A stretch of 26,380 nt of DNA from Bacteroidota bacterium (GCA_023409975.1 JAEYQO010000046.1:1-26380), one strand, 5' to 3'. Positions 7,508 to 15,344 are shown, numbered from the stretch's first letter. Numbers and translations: made by a program. Notes: a model not told the origin generated them from the sequence alone.

Positions 7508-7508
7508 A

Positions 7509-7928
7509 TTATACAGGCAACTGCTCCTGTTTTCTTTTCCTGATCAGGAACTCAGTGCCGGAACTTAGTTTCTTAGCAGTGGGTGATTTGAGGTTGATGA
7601 TTCTCCAGAATGGTGCCACCTCCTCCTCTTTCTTTCCCTGCTGAAGCTGATCCCAGGCATTTTCCGCCACTATCCTCAGGAAAATGCCGGTCGTTACAGG
7701 GCAGGTGTAGTCGGCATTATAATCGGCCGCCAGATCTTTGCGGAGCTGACTCAGCGTGGTCTCCGATCCCTCAGGGATGTTTTTAAGGTAGTTCTCTACA
7801 ATGCCCGGAGTAGCTATGAGCATTCTACTTCCCTGGGGAATATCAGCGAACGTTTTTGTGGTCGTCTCGACAACCGGTTGCATCTCAGGCTGCATTTTTT
7901 CAGCCCAGGTTTTTCTTTTATATGCCAT
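7509..7928 (-). CDS. Small MGMT/alkyltransferase-like (ATL) domain protein
   Basis: This 139-aa basic protein starts MAYKRKTWAEKM and contains TCPVTTGIF (75-83) followed by a helix and PFWRII (106-111). The pattern matches, from memory, a family annotated as 'MGMT family protein', which shares the winged-helix DNA-binding fold of O6-alkylguanine transferases. The PCHR active-site motif of true transferases is absent. C76 sits in CPVTT, so any alkyl-lesion sensing would be ATL-like rather than direct repair. The MAYKRKTW N-terminus supports the start. A perfect -7 box lies 29 nt upstream. It is divergent from the secreted-protein gene at 7989. Confidence 0.6.
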   Translation of the reverse strand: MAYKRKTWAEKMQPEMQPVVETTTKTFADIPQGSRMLIATPGIVENYLKNIPEGSETTLSQLRKDLAADYNADYTCPVTTGIFLRIVAENAWDQLQQGKKEEEVAPFWRIINLKSPTAKKLSSGTEFLIRKRKQEQLPV

Positions 7929-7957
7929 AGAATAGCGGTATTTTGAAATCGCAGGTA

Positions 7958-7965
7958 CAAATTTA
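7958..7965 (-). promoter_or_regulatory. -7 box for the MGMT-like gene
   Basis: On the minus strand, TAAATTTG is a perfect TAnnTTTG match, 29 nt before the ATG at 7928. No clear -33 element is seen. Confidence 0.5.
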
Positions 7966-7988
7966 GCTGCTGTACAACATTTTTTTAT

Positions 7989-9242
7989 ATGCGATCGTTG
8001 CTGGTATTACTGATCCTGATCATTATTTTCGATTACGGTTATGGTCAGCAGCCTGGGTGCACCGATCCTCTCGCAACAAATTACAACTCCTCAGCAGCAA
8101 TAAACGACGGCAGCTGCGTCTACCCTCAAACGACTATTCAGCCATATGCCTCCAACCAGCTTTCGGATGATATTGAAGAGACTTCCGGCCTGATCTGGTG
8201 GAATGGTAGTTTCTGGACCCATAACGATAACTCAGATACCCGTTTATATGCCATTGATAGCAGTAATGGCGTCATTTCTCAGTCGGTTGCTATAGCTCAG
8301 GCAGGAAATCAGGATTGGGAAGAACTGGCACAGGACGATCAGTACCTGTACATCGGAGACTTTGGGAATAATGGCAATGGGAACAGACAGAACCTGCATA
8401 TCGTCAGGGTCTTAAAAAGCAGCCTGACAACCGGTCCTGTCCGCGATACCATCTTTTTCAGTTATGAAGACCAGACCGACTTCACAGGCACAGGTCCGAA
8501 TGCTACTAATTATGATTGCGAGGCATTCATCGTCAGTAACGATAGTATCTACCTTTTTACGAAACGCTGGGTTGACAAGAAATGCTTTCTGTATGCCCTG
8601 CCCGTAACTCCGGGAATTTATACCGCAAAACTGCTGGATTCCCTGAATGCAGGGGGATTGATAACCGGCGCCAGTTATCTGAAAGACAAACGTGTGGTCG
8701 TACTGAGTGGTTATGGATTCTTTGCCCCGCCTTTTGTGTATTTGCTCTATGATTATCAGGGCCATGATTTCTTTGGGGGAAACAAACGTAAGATCCAGGT
8801 TGGGCAGGCGCTTTCACAAGTGGAGGGAATCGCCACTGTGGACGGGCAAACCTATTATCTCACAAATGAAAAACTGTCGAACAGATTAGCAACCATACAG
8901 CCTCAATTAAGGCGACTCAACCTCGCACCGTTTCTGGAACAGTATTACCAGACCGGTCTTACACAGACGCTCCGGAAGAATGGAACTGGAAGCTTAAAAT
9001 TGTATCCGAATCCTGCTACGGGTTTGATCGGGTTGGGAATCGAGGCCGAAGATGCCGATCTGGTTAGGATGGAATTTCGGAACTTGACTGGTAAACTATT
9101 CTGGTCTGAGACGGGGCAGCTTCAGAAAGGATTGAACCACGTAACACTTGAACTACCGGATCTCGAAGTAGGAGTCTACTTCCTTACGGTCAAAGGGAGT
9201 TCGCTGAATCTGAAACAGCAATTGATATTTCAGGGCTACTGA
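7989..9242 (+). CDS. T9SS-exported protein with C-terminal sorting domain
   Basis: This 417-aa secreted protein has a hydrophobic signal peptide (about 1-19). Next comes a short cysteine motif GCTDPLATNY...DGSC (about 23-43), a repeat known from Bacteroidota surface proteins. The body (about 55-320) is probably a beta-propeller, with ETSGLIWWNGSFWTHND and WEELAQDDQYLYIGDFGNN. The last 80 residues, from SLKLYPNPATG to the end, are a type A T9SS sorting domain, which directs export through the type IX system and surface attachment or release. The catalytic role is unknown; the acidic GDFGNN segment could bind Ca2+. The gene is monocistronic, and its stop abuts the menG stop with no base between. 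Confidence 0.85.
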   Translation: MRSLLVLLILIIIFDYGYGQQPGCTDPLATNYNSSAAINDGSCVYPQTTIQPYASNQLSDDIEETSGLIWWNGSFWTHNDNSDTRLYAIDSSNGVISQSVAIAQAGNQDWEELAQDDQYLYIGDFGNNGNGNRQNLHIVRVLKSSLTTGPVRDTIFFSYEDQTDFTGTGPNATNYDCEAFIVSNDSIYLFTKRWVDKKCFLYALPVTPGIYTAKLLDSLNAGGLITGASYLKDKRVVVLSGYGFFAPPFVYLLYDYQGHDFFGGNKRKIQVGQALSQVEGIATVDGQTYYLTNEKLSNRLATIQPQLRRLNLAPFLEQYYQTGLTQTLRKNGTGSLKLYPNPATGLIGLGIEAEDADLVRMEFRNLTGKLFWSETGQLQKGLNHVTLELPDLEVGVYFLTVKGSSLNLKQQLIFQGY

Positions 9243-9995
9243 TTATTTCCAGGCGGTATAGAGGGTGGTTATGCCAAATGTGAGCGGCCGGGCTTTCGTT
9301 TTTGAGAATCCACATTGCTGCAAAATCTCGCAGAACCGTTTTCCCTCCGGGAAGGCCTTTACAGACTCCGGCAGGTAAGTATAGGCACTGCTGTGACGGG
9401 AAACCATTTTACCCAATGCCGGGAGGATAAACCGGAAATAGAACTGGTAAAGCTGCTTGACCGGGAATCCTGAAGGATGCGAAAACTCCAGGATGACTAC
9501 CTTTCCTCCGGGACGTAATACCCGCTGCATCTCTTTCAGCCCCGCCTCAAGGTTTTCGAAGTTCCTAACTCCATACGCACACATGACCACATCAAATCCT
9601 TCAGGTTCAAAGGGTAGTGATTCACTGTCACCCGGTTCTAGCCGTATGAGCGCCTCAAGGCCTTTATCCTTCACTTTCTTCCTGCCCACCTCGATCATCT
9701 GTTCTGCGATATCAACCCCGATAATCGACTCCGGATTAAGTCGCGCTGCAGCAATAGCAAGATCTCCTGTGCCGGTTGCTACATCCAGTATTTTACGGGG
9801 CTGCACTTCTCCCGCCTCGCGGATAGCTTTCTTTCGCCACCCCCTGTCAATGCCCATCGAAAGAAAATGATTCAGGAAATCGTATTTACCCGCGATATTG
9901 TTGAACATCTCGGCTACCTGAGCTTTCTTATTTAAATTTGACCGGGCATCAGGAACTATGCCTGCGGCAGGGTTCGAAGAATCACTTGACTGCAT
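9243..9995 (-). CDS. menG: Demethylmenaquinone methyltransferase (UbiE/MenG family)
   Basis: The enzyme uses S-adenosylmethionine to methylate demethylmenaquinone, the last step of menaquinone synthesis; Bacteroidota normally use menaquinone. The 250-aa protein has UbiE signature 1 around YDFLNHFLSMGIDRGWRKKA (39-58), the SAM-binding KILDVATGTGDLAI (68-81), the acidic VDIAEQM (94-100) and UbiE signature 2 RVLRPGGKVVILEFS (158-172). The 20-aa N-terminal extension is serine-rich and of uncertain relevance. It is divergent from yihA with 27 bp between start codons, and convergent and abutting with the secreted-protein gene. Confidence 0.93.
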   Translation of the reverse strand: MQSSDSSNPAAGIVPDARSNLNKKAQVAEMFNNIAGKYDFLNHFLSMGIDRGWRKKAIREAGEVQPRKILDVATGTGDLAIAAARLNPESIIGVDIAEQMIEVGRKKVKDKGLEALIRLEPGDSESLPFEPEGFDVVMCAYGVRNFENLEAGLKEMQRVLRPGGKVVILEFSHPSGFPVKQLYQFYFRFILPALGKMVSRHSSAYTYLPESVKAFPEGKRFCEILQQCGFSKTKARPLTFGITTLYTAWK

Positions 9996-10000
9996 GACTG

Positions 10001-10008
10001 CAAAAGTA
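10001..10008 (-). promoter_or_regulatory. -7 box for menG
   Basis: On the minus strand, TACTTTTG is a perfect TAnnTTTG match. It ends 5 nt before the menG ATG, which implies a leaderless or nearly leaderless mRNA. It occupies most of the 27-bp divergent gap to yihA. Confidence 0.6.
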
Positions 10009-10022
10009 CACTAACACCAGCT

Positions 10023-10646
10023 ATGGAAATTCGCACAGCTAAATATCTGATCTCCAGTCCCAAACTGGAAAACTGCCCGAAGCCTGACCGCCCGGAATAC
10101 GCATTTATCGGCCGGTCCAATGTCGGCAAGTCTTCCCTTATTAATATGCTCACAGGTCAGACGAAGCTGGCCAAGACCTCTGGAAGTCCGGGAAAGACGC
10201 AGATGATCAACCATTTCGTGATCAATGATTCCTTTTATATAGTCGATTTGCCGGGATATGGTTATGCCAGAGTTTCTCAGTCTCAGCGGGCAAAATGGGA
10301 GAAGATGATCGAGCAGTATCTGAGAGAACGGGAAAACCTGATGACGGTATTTGTGCTGATCGACAGCCGCCACGAACCTCAGAAGCTGGATCTGGAGTTT
10401 CTTAGGAAACTGGGCGACTGGCAGGTGCCCTTCAATATCATCTTCACCAAGATGGACAAAAGCGGGCAGAAAGAGGCCCACAAAAACGCTCGTCTGTTTA
10501 TCGATGAGATGAAGAAGGAGTGGGAGTTTATACCGCGCAGCTTCATGACCAGTGCCGTCAAAACCACGGGGCGCAAAGAGATCCTGGGCTACCTTTCGGA
10601 GCTGAATGAAGAGTTTCAGACTGCAGCAAAGGAAGGCCGCATCTGA
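10023..10646 (+). CDS. yihA: Ribosome biogenesis GTP-binding protein YihA/YsxC (EngB)
   Basis: This is a TRAFAC-class GTPase needed for large-subunit ribosome assembly in well-studied bacteria. The 207-aa protein carries G1 GRSNVGKS (30-37), the G2 threonine in the SGSPGKTQ segment (about 53-60), G3 DLPG (75-78), G4 TKMD (142-145) and G5 TSA (176-178). Length and motifs are complete. No TAnnTTTG box is visible in the 27-bp gap to menG. Its stop lies 9 bp from the stop of the convergent GH3 gene, with no terminator between. Confidence 0.96.
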   Translation: MEIRTAKYLISSPKLENCPKPDRPEYAFIGRSNVGKSSLINMLTGQTKLAKTSGSPGKTQMINHFVINDSFYIVDLPGYGYARVSQSQRAKWEKMIEQYLRERENLMTVFVLIDSRHEPQKLDLEFLRKLGDWQVPFNIIFTKMDKSGQKEAHKNARLFIDEMKKEWEFIPRSFMTSAVKTTGRKEILGYLSELNEEFQTAAKEGRI

Positions 10647-10655
10647 TCAGTGGCT

Positions 10656-12170
10656 TCAGGATTTAGTATAAGGGAGTATTTCCTCCAGGTATTTACGATC
10701 ATTGGAAAGACGGGGCACTTTGTGCTGACCGCCTAATTTCCCTTTGTCTTTCAACCAGTGGGTAAAGCCGCCGGCTGGCATCTGGTGGACGATAGGACGA
10801 CGGAGCGCTATATCCTTATGTCGTTTGGCTTCGTAGTCCGAATTGATCTCCTGCAACGCCTTGTCCATTTCCGTAACAAAGTTTTCCAGCGGGCAGGGAA
10901 GTTTGCTGAACTCAATGATCCATTCATGGGCGCCATTTTCTGAACCGGTCATGTAAACAGGTGCAGCGGTATAGTCGGTCACCACCGCGCCAGTCTTCTG
11001 ACAAGCCTGGGCAATAGCATAATCGGAATTGTCTACAATAACTTCTTCCCCGAAGGCATTAATGAAATGTTTCAGTCTGCCTGAAACTTTTATGCGGAAG
11101 GGGTTCAGAGAGGTGAATTGAATGGTGTCTCCAACGATATACCTCCAGAGACCACAATTCGTATTGATGATCAGCGCATAGTTCTTGTTGAGCTCTACTT
11201 CCTTCAGGCCAAGTGTCACCGGAAATTCCTTACCCTGTTCTTCCACAGGCATGAACTCATAAAAGATACCATGGTTTAGCATGAGCAGCATCCCTTCCTG
11301 TTCCAGATCGTCCTGCGCAGCGAAGAACCCTTCCGAAGCATTGTAAGATTCAAGATAATTGATCTTGCTCTTGGGGAAAAATTGTTCAAACTGCTGGCGG
11401 TAAGGCTTAAAACTCACGCCGCCGTGAATATATAGTTCCAGGTTTGGCCAGATCTCGTGCAGGTCATTCGTTCCTGCAAGTTCAAACAGGCGTTTGATCA
11501 GAACGATCGTCCAGGTGGGAACACCCGCAATATAGGTGACATTCTCGTGGATCGTGCTCTGCGCCATCCTTTCGATCTTGGCTTCCCATTCATCCATCAG
11601 GGCGATGGAAAGGTCTGGTGTGCGCATAAACTGTCCCGCCCAGGGCATGTTCTGCAGCATCACGGCAGAAAGATCTCCAAAAAACGACTCCTCATTGAGC
11701 TGGTTGATCTGGTGACTGCCTCCGATGACCAGACATTTGCCGTCCAGAACGTCCGATTGCGGGAACATTCTCAGGTATAATGCTAAAACATCCTTTCCTG
11801 CTTTATAATGGTTATCATCGAGGCATTCTTTACTGATAGGAATGAACTTGCTCTTATCACTGGTGGTGCCGCTGGATTTGGCAAACCAGTTGATAGGAGA
11901 TGGCCAGAGGATATTCTGTTCACCCTCCAGAATTCGCTGAATATAGGGCTTGAGGCTATCGTAATCATTGACTGGAACGGCTTTTCTGAAATCGGCTACG
12001 CCATTAAACTTCTCAAACCCATATTTCTTGCCGAACTCTGTGTATTGGGCTTCGCTGATCAGATCATTGAACACCTGGGTTTGAGTATCAATAGGATTCA
12101 GCATGAAATTGTCAATCGCACTCTGGCGCAATTTCATGAATCCCTTCATGGCTGGACTAATGATACTCAT
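10656..12170 (-). CDS. GH3-family acyl-adenylating enzyme
   Basis: This 504-aa protein matches the GH3 family, named after plant auxin-amido synthetases and also widespread in Bacteroidota. Visible parts are the ATP-loop SSGTTSDKSKFIPIS (about 99-113), the ESYNASEGFFA segment (about 273-283), the IVGDTIQF region (about 344-351) and the SGRLKHFINAFGEEV hinge (about 364-378). Plant enzymes adenylate a carboxylate and conjugate it to an amino acid; the bacterial substrate is unknown. The gene lies 36 bp downstream of lptB on the same strand, so it is probably co-transcribed, but a role in envelope lipid chemistry is only an inference. Confidence 0.88.
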   Translation of the reverse strand: MSIISPAMKGFMKLRQSAIDNFMLNPIDTQTQVFNDLISEAQYTEFGKKYGFEKFNGVADFRKAVPVNDYDSLKPYIQRILEGEQNILWPSPINWFAKSSGTTSDKSKFIPISKECLDDNHYKAGKDVLALYLRMFPQSDVLDGKCLVIGGSHQINQLNEESFFGDLSAVMLQNMPWAGQFMRTPDLSIALMDEWEAKIERMAQSTIHENVTYIAGVPTWTIVLIKRLFELAGTNDLHEIWPNLELYIHGGVSFKPYRQQFEQFFPKSKINYLESYNASEGFFAAQDDLEQEGMLLMLNHGIFYEFMPVEEQGKEFPVTLGLKEVELNKNYALIINTNCGLWRYIVGDTIQFTSLNPFRIKVSGRLKHFINAFGEEVIVDNSDYAIAQACQKTGAVVTDYTAAPVYMTGSENGAHEWIIEFSKLPCPLENFVTEMDKALQEINSDYEAKRHKDIALRRPIVHQMPAGGFTHWLKDKGKLGGQHKVPRLSNDRKYLEEILPYTKS

Positions 12171-12206
12171 CGAATTAGTTCCTGATCAAAAAATTAAGCC
12201 AGCTTA

Positions 12207-12941
12207 TCAGCTTAGTTTTTTCTTCAGTTCAAAATTTTGACCAAGATACACTTTTCTCACCTGTTCATCTTCCGCCAGCTCCTCAGCTGTACCCGCTTTG
12301 AGGATCTTTCCTTCAAACAGGAGATAGGCATGATCGCAAATGGGAAGTGTGGCTTCAACCCGGTGATCTGTAATGAGAATACCCAGTTGTTTGTACTTCA
12401 GGTGGGCAACAATATTCTGAATATCTTCCACAGCAATAGGGTCAATTCCCGCAAATGGCTCATCAAGTAGTATGAACTTCGGATCGACGGCCAAAGCTCT
12501 GGCAATCTCTGTCCGGCGACGCTCACCACCACTCAGAACGTCTCCCGGACTTTTCCGGACGTGCGTCAGTCGAAACTCCTCCAGCAGCGTTTCAAGCTTC
12601 TTCTTTTGTTCTGCACGGGAGAGCTTCGTCATTTCCAGCACGGCAGAAATATTGTCCTCTACAGAGAGTTTGCGAAAAACGGAGGCTTCCTGAGGCAGGT
12701 AGCCAATTCCCATTTTTGCGCGCTTGTACATAGGGAGATCCGTAATGTCTTTATTGTCAAGATAGACAGTCCCCTCGTCCGGCTTCACCAAACCCACCAC
12801 CATATAAAAGGAGGTGGTTTTACCCGCTCCGTTAGGTCCGAGCAGACCCACGATCTGCCCCTGAGAGACATCAAACGATACATTATTCACTACCGTCCGG
12901 TTCCGGTATCTCTTATACAAGCCCTCGGTATGGATCTTCAC
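12207..12941 (-). CDS. lptB: LPS export ABC transporter ATP-binding protein LptB
   Basis: LptB is the ATPase of the LptB2FG complex that extracts lipopolysaccharide from the inner membrane. The 244-aa protein has Walker A GPNGAGKT (35-42), the Q-loop YLPQEASVF (81-89), the signature LSGGERRR (136-143), Walker B FILLDEP (156-162) and the switch TDHRVEAT (191-198). The EASVFRKLSVEDN and TDHRV stretches distinguish LptB from generic ABC ATPases. The start is GTG at 12941, chosen because the family N-terminus begins there. The -7 box lies 18 nt upstream. The gene is divergent from metF. Confidence 0.95.
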   Translation of the reverse strand: MKIHTEGLYKRYRNRTVVNNVSFDVSQGQIVGLLGPNGAGKTTSFYMVVGLVKPDEGTVYLDNKDITDLPMYKRAKMGIGYLPQEASVFRKLSVEDNISAVLEMTKLSRAEQKKKLETLLEEFRLTHVRKSPGDVLSGGERRRTEIARALAVDPKFILLDEPFAGIDPIAVEDIQNIVAHLKYKQLGILITDHRVEATLPICDHAYLLFEGKILKAGTAEELAEDEQVRKVYLGQNFELKKKLS

Positions 12942-12959
12942 TCAAGCTGAATTTAGTGT

Positions 12960-12967
12960 CAAAAATA
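12960..12967 (-). promoter_or_regulatory. -7 box for lptB
   Basis: On the minus strand, TATTTTTG is a perfect TAnnTTTG match, 18 nt before the GTG start. It shares the 104-bp divergent region with the metF promoter. Confidence 0.5.
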
Positions 12968-13027
12968 ACAAACGGGAGCCTTGCCTGATTGTTTTAACTG
13001 TTAATCTATAACTTAGGTCAGGAATAT

Positions 13028-13035
13028 TATTTTTG
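13028..13035 (+). promoter_or_regulatory. -7 box for metF
   Basis: TATTTTTG is a perfect TAnnTTTG match, 10 nt before the metF ATG. No SAM riboswitch or other leader RNA can fit between them. Confidence 0.55.
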
Positions 13036-13045
13036 CCGACTGTTT

Positions 13046-13999
13046 ATGAAAGTCACCCAGCACCTGGCAGAGGCCAGTAAGACCATTATTTCGTTCGAGA
13101 TCCTACCCCCTACAAAAGGGAAAAGCATTGAATCTATTTATAGTCATCTGGATCAGCTCATGGAGTTTGATCCTGCGTTTATCAATGTCACCTATCATCG
13201 TGCAGAGCAGGTGTTTAAAAAACGATCTGACGGGAGTTTTGAACGGGTAGAGATCAGAAAGCGCCCGGGAACCGTGGGTATTTGTGCGGCAATCATGAAT
13301 AAGTACAAAGTGGAGGCGATTCCGCACCTGATCTGTGGTGGTTTTAGTAAGGAAGAAACGGAAAACGCCCTGATAGATCTTCATTTTCTGGGTGTGAAAA
13401 ATGTTCTTGCCTTAAGAGGGGATGCTGCAGCCAATGAAAAGTTTTTCACGGCCTATCCCGGTGGTCATCGCTTCGCAGACGAGCTGGTAAAGCAGATCAT
13501 CGGATTGAATAACGGTATTTACCTCGAAGAAGATATCATGGATGGTGTGAAGACCGACTTCTGCATCGGGGTCGCCGGATATCCTGAGAAGCATTTTGAA
13601 GCACCCAATATGGAGACTGATCTTTATCATCTGAAAAGAAAGATCGAACTGGGCGCAGATTATGTCACCACCCAGATGTTCTATAATAACAAGTATTTCT
13701 ACGAATACCTCGATCTCTGCAAGGAACATGGCATCAACGTTCCCATTGTTCCAGGGATGAAGCCGCTCACCAGCAAAAGGCAGCTTACCACCATACCTTC
13801 AATTTTTAATGTAGAGGTTCCTGTAGATCTTTATAAGGAAATGATGAATGCCAAAACGGATGCTGATTGTGAAAAAGTAGGGGAGGAATGGCTTCTGGCC
13901 CAGTGTCAGGATCTCATCCGTAATAAGGTGCCGGTACTTCATTTCTATACACTGGGTAAACCCCATGTTATTTACAATGTTCTGAAGCGCCTTTTATAA
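13046..13999 (+). CDS. metF: Methylenetetrahydrofolate reductase
   Basis: This FAD enzyme reduces 5,10-methylene-THF to 5-methyl-THF, the methyl donor for methionine synthesis. The 317-aa TIM-barrel protein shows the catalytic glutamate in SFEILPP (E18), the flavin-binding ALRGD (122-126) and the GVAGYPEKH (175-183) and TTQMFYNN (208-215) segments typical of MetF. Length fits bacterial single-domain MetF, with no C-terminal SAM-binding regulatory domain. The DUF486 gene follows after 18 bp, probably in the same transcript. Confidence 0.96.
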   Translation: MKVTQHLAEASKTIISFEILPPTKGKSIESIYSHLDQLMEFDPAFINVTYHRAEQVFKKRSDGSFERVEIRKRPGTVGICAAIMNKYKVEAIPHLICGGFSKEETENALIDLHFLGVKNVLALRGDAAANEKFFTAYPGGHRFADELVKQIIGLNNGIYLEEDIMDGVKTDFCIGVAGYPEKHFEAPNMETDLYHLKRKIELGADYVTTQMFYNNKYFYEYLDLCKEHGINVPIVPGMKPLTSKRQLTTIPSIFNVEVPVDLYKEMMNAKTDADCEKVGEEWLLAQCQDLIRNKVPVLHFYTLGKPHVIYNVLKRLL

Positions 14000-14017
14000 A
14001 CCTGCAATATTTATCGA

Positions 14018-14386
14018 ATGAGCAAGACGGTTTCTACCATCCTGTTGCTGGTGCTGTCCAATACCTTTATGACTATCGCCTGGTACGGACATCTGAAATT
14101 TAAATCAGGTCCCCTGCTAAGCCGCGGGCTCATTGGGGTCATTTTAGTAAGCTGGGCCATCGCCTTCTTCGAATACTGCCTGATGGTACCTGCAAACAGG
14201 CTGGGCTACGAGGGTAATGGCGGGCCGTTCAATATGTGGCAGCTAAAGGTTCTGCAGGAAGTCATCACCCTCGTGGTTTTTACTGTCTTCACACTACTCG
14301 TTTTCCGGAATGAAACGTTCAGACTCAACCACCTGATAGGCTTCGGTTTCCTCGTATTGGCCGTCTATTTTATTTTCCGGAAGTAG
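14018..14386 (+). CDS. DMT-superfamily DUF486 membrane protein
   Basis: This 122-aa protein has four predicted TM helices (about 6-25, 36-57, 78-98 and 104-121). It matches the DUF486 family, small members of the drug/metabolite transporter superfamily, with TFMTIAWYGHLKF (17-29), FEYCLMVPANRLGY (51-64) and the QLKVLQEVITL segment (about 75-85). Its function is unknown. It lies 18 bp behind metF. Its last 17 bp overlap the 3' end of the convergent beta-lactamase-like gene. Confidence 0.85.
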   Translation: MSKTVSTILLLVLSNTFMTIAWYGHLKFKSGPLLSRGLIGVILVSWAIAFFEYCLMVPANRLGYEGNGGPFNMWQLKVLQEVITLVVFTVFTLLVFRNETFRLNHLIGFGFLVLAVYFIFRK

Positions 14387-15281
14387 AACCCTGAGTGGTG
14401 TCTCCGTAAGGGAGTGCTCCATGCTCCCGAAGCAGATCCTGTAATAGAATGATTCTTGTGTTGAACCAGTTGCGGGAAGTATCCGCTCTTGCGACCTGAA
14501 AGTTCATAGCAAAAAAATAAGGGTAGTTTCGGATGTCGCTTTTGTTCATCGACTTCTCATGCTCCTTATAACGTTCTATCCTTTCCACATATCCCACAAC
14601 CCAGTACAGCATTGAATCTTGCTGCTGTGCGGTGCCCGTTTTATAATACAGCTTATAGTCGTCGGTCTGCTCCTGCAGCATCATACTACGTACGATACGC
14701 TGACTTCTTTCAGCAAAAGGCAGTTCATCGAAATACAACTTCTTTATCAGACCAACCTGCTCATCGGCAGAGATCTTCAGAGAATTATCCAGCCAAAACT
14801 GATCTACTGTATTCCCCATTTGACGGTTCCCATATTGCACCGTATCGAGGTAGTGCTGCATATAGTCCTTGTCGATCCTTCTGGCCAGCTCCTGGAAGTA
14901 ACCGACATTGCTTACCCTGAATGCCTGACGGAGGGTCATGTCCTGGTTCCAGTCTGGGTTCCAGCGTTCAACACTATCCCAGGCAATGATGAACTGGTCG
15001 TCGGCCGCAACAGGGATATCCAGTGCCACCAGCGAATTGAAGATCTTGAACGTTGAGGCAGGGGTGTATTGTGTCAGACAACGTTCCTTGTTATAGAAAT
15101 AGATGGATTCATGCGTGTGATCGCGAACAATGAAGCAGCCGTCCTGTACACCATGATTGTTGAAGATGGTGCCCCATTCCTCTTTATCGTGAATTCTTGT
15201 TTCCGCGCAGGAGGAAAGCCCTATCGCAGCGAGGAGGATGATCAGGTAGTTGCAGAAATTGGAATTCATTGATTTTGACAT
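14370..15281 (-). CDS. Class D (OXA-type) beta-lactamase-like lipoprotein
   Basis: This 303-aa exported serine hydrolase has a lipoprotein signal with lipobox LSSC (cysteine 25), so it is probably membrane-anchored. The class D motifs are all present: STFK with nucleophile S76 and the lysine K79 that is carboxylated in this class, SNV (124-126), YGN (150-152), W163 at the position that stabilises the carboxylated lysine, KTG (214-216) and WVVGY (227-231). The fold could also belong to the related BlaR1-sensor type, but no zinc-peptidase membrane domain is attached. Nothing mobile lies nearby, so it looks intrinsic. Substrate range cannot be told. An in-frame ATG at 15269 is an alternative start. 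Confidence 0.87.
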   Translation of the reverse strand: MSKSMNSNFCNYLIILLAAIGLSSCAETRIHDKEEWGTIFNNHGVQDGCFIVRDHTHESIYFYNKERCLTQYTPASTFKIFNSLVALDIPVAADDQFIIAWDSVERWNPDWNQDMTLRQAFRVSNVGYFQELARRIDKDYMQHYLDTVQYGNRQMGNTVDQFWLDNSLKISADEQVGLIKKLYFDELPFAERSQRIVRSMMLQEQTDDYKLYYKTGTAQQQDSMLYWVVGYVERIERYKEHEKSMNKSDIRNYPYFFAMNFQVARADTSRNWFNTRIILLQDLLREHGALPYGDTTQGSTSGK

Positions 15282-15288
15282 TGCTGCG

Positions 15289-15296
15289 CAAAGTTA
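15289..15296 (-). promoter_or_regulatory. -7 box for the beta-lactamase-like gene
   Basis: On the minus strand, TAACTTTG is a perfect TAnnTTTG match. It ends 7 nt before the ATG at 15281. The divergent pyrC box at 15345 has the same eight bases. Confidence 0.55.
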
Positions 15297-15344
15297 ACTC
15301 AATGTTTCAGGACCCGCGAAAGAGGCTGGTATTAAATTGACTGC

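Larger units (their letters stand above)
6657..7508. other. Gene-free repeat mosaic between dnaJ and the MGMT-like gene
   Basis: About 850 bp without a convincing gene. An open frame at 7237-7644 (+) encodes low-complexity lysine/alanine/serine runs from the repeats and overlaps a better gene on the other strand, so it is not called. The stretch holds three 11-bp-register arrays, three 7-bp-register arrays, a GCGAAGG repeat family and one palindrome, each listed separately. Confidence 0.7.

Noticed and set aside
7237..7644. 135-codon open frame on the plus strand
   Set aside because: It consists of lysine/alanine/serine runs translated from repeat DNA, has no recognisable domain, and overlaps the 3' part of the better-supported minus-strand MGMT-like gene.
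12942..13045. SAM or other riboswitch in front of metF
   Set aside because: The -7 box lies 10 nt before the start codon, so no leader long enough for an aptamer exists, and no conserved aptamer sequence is visible.
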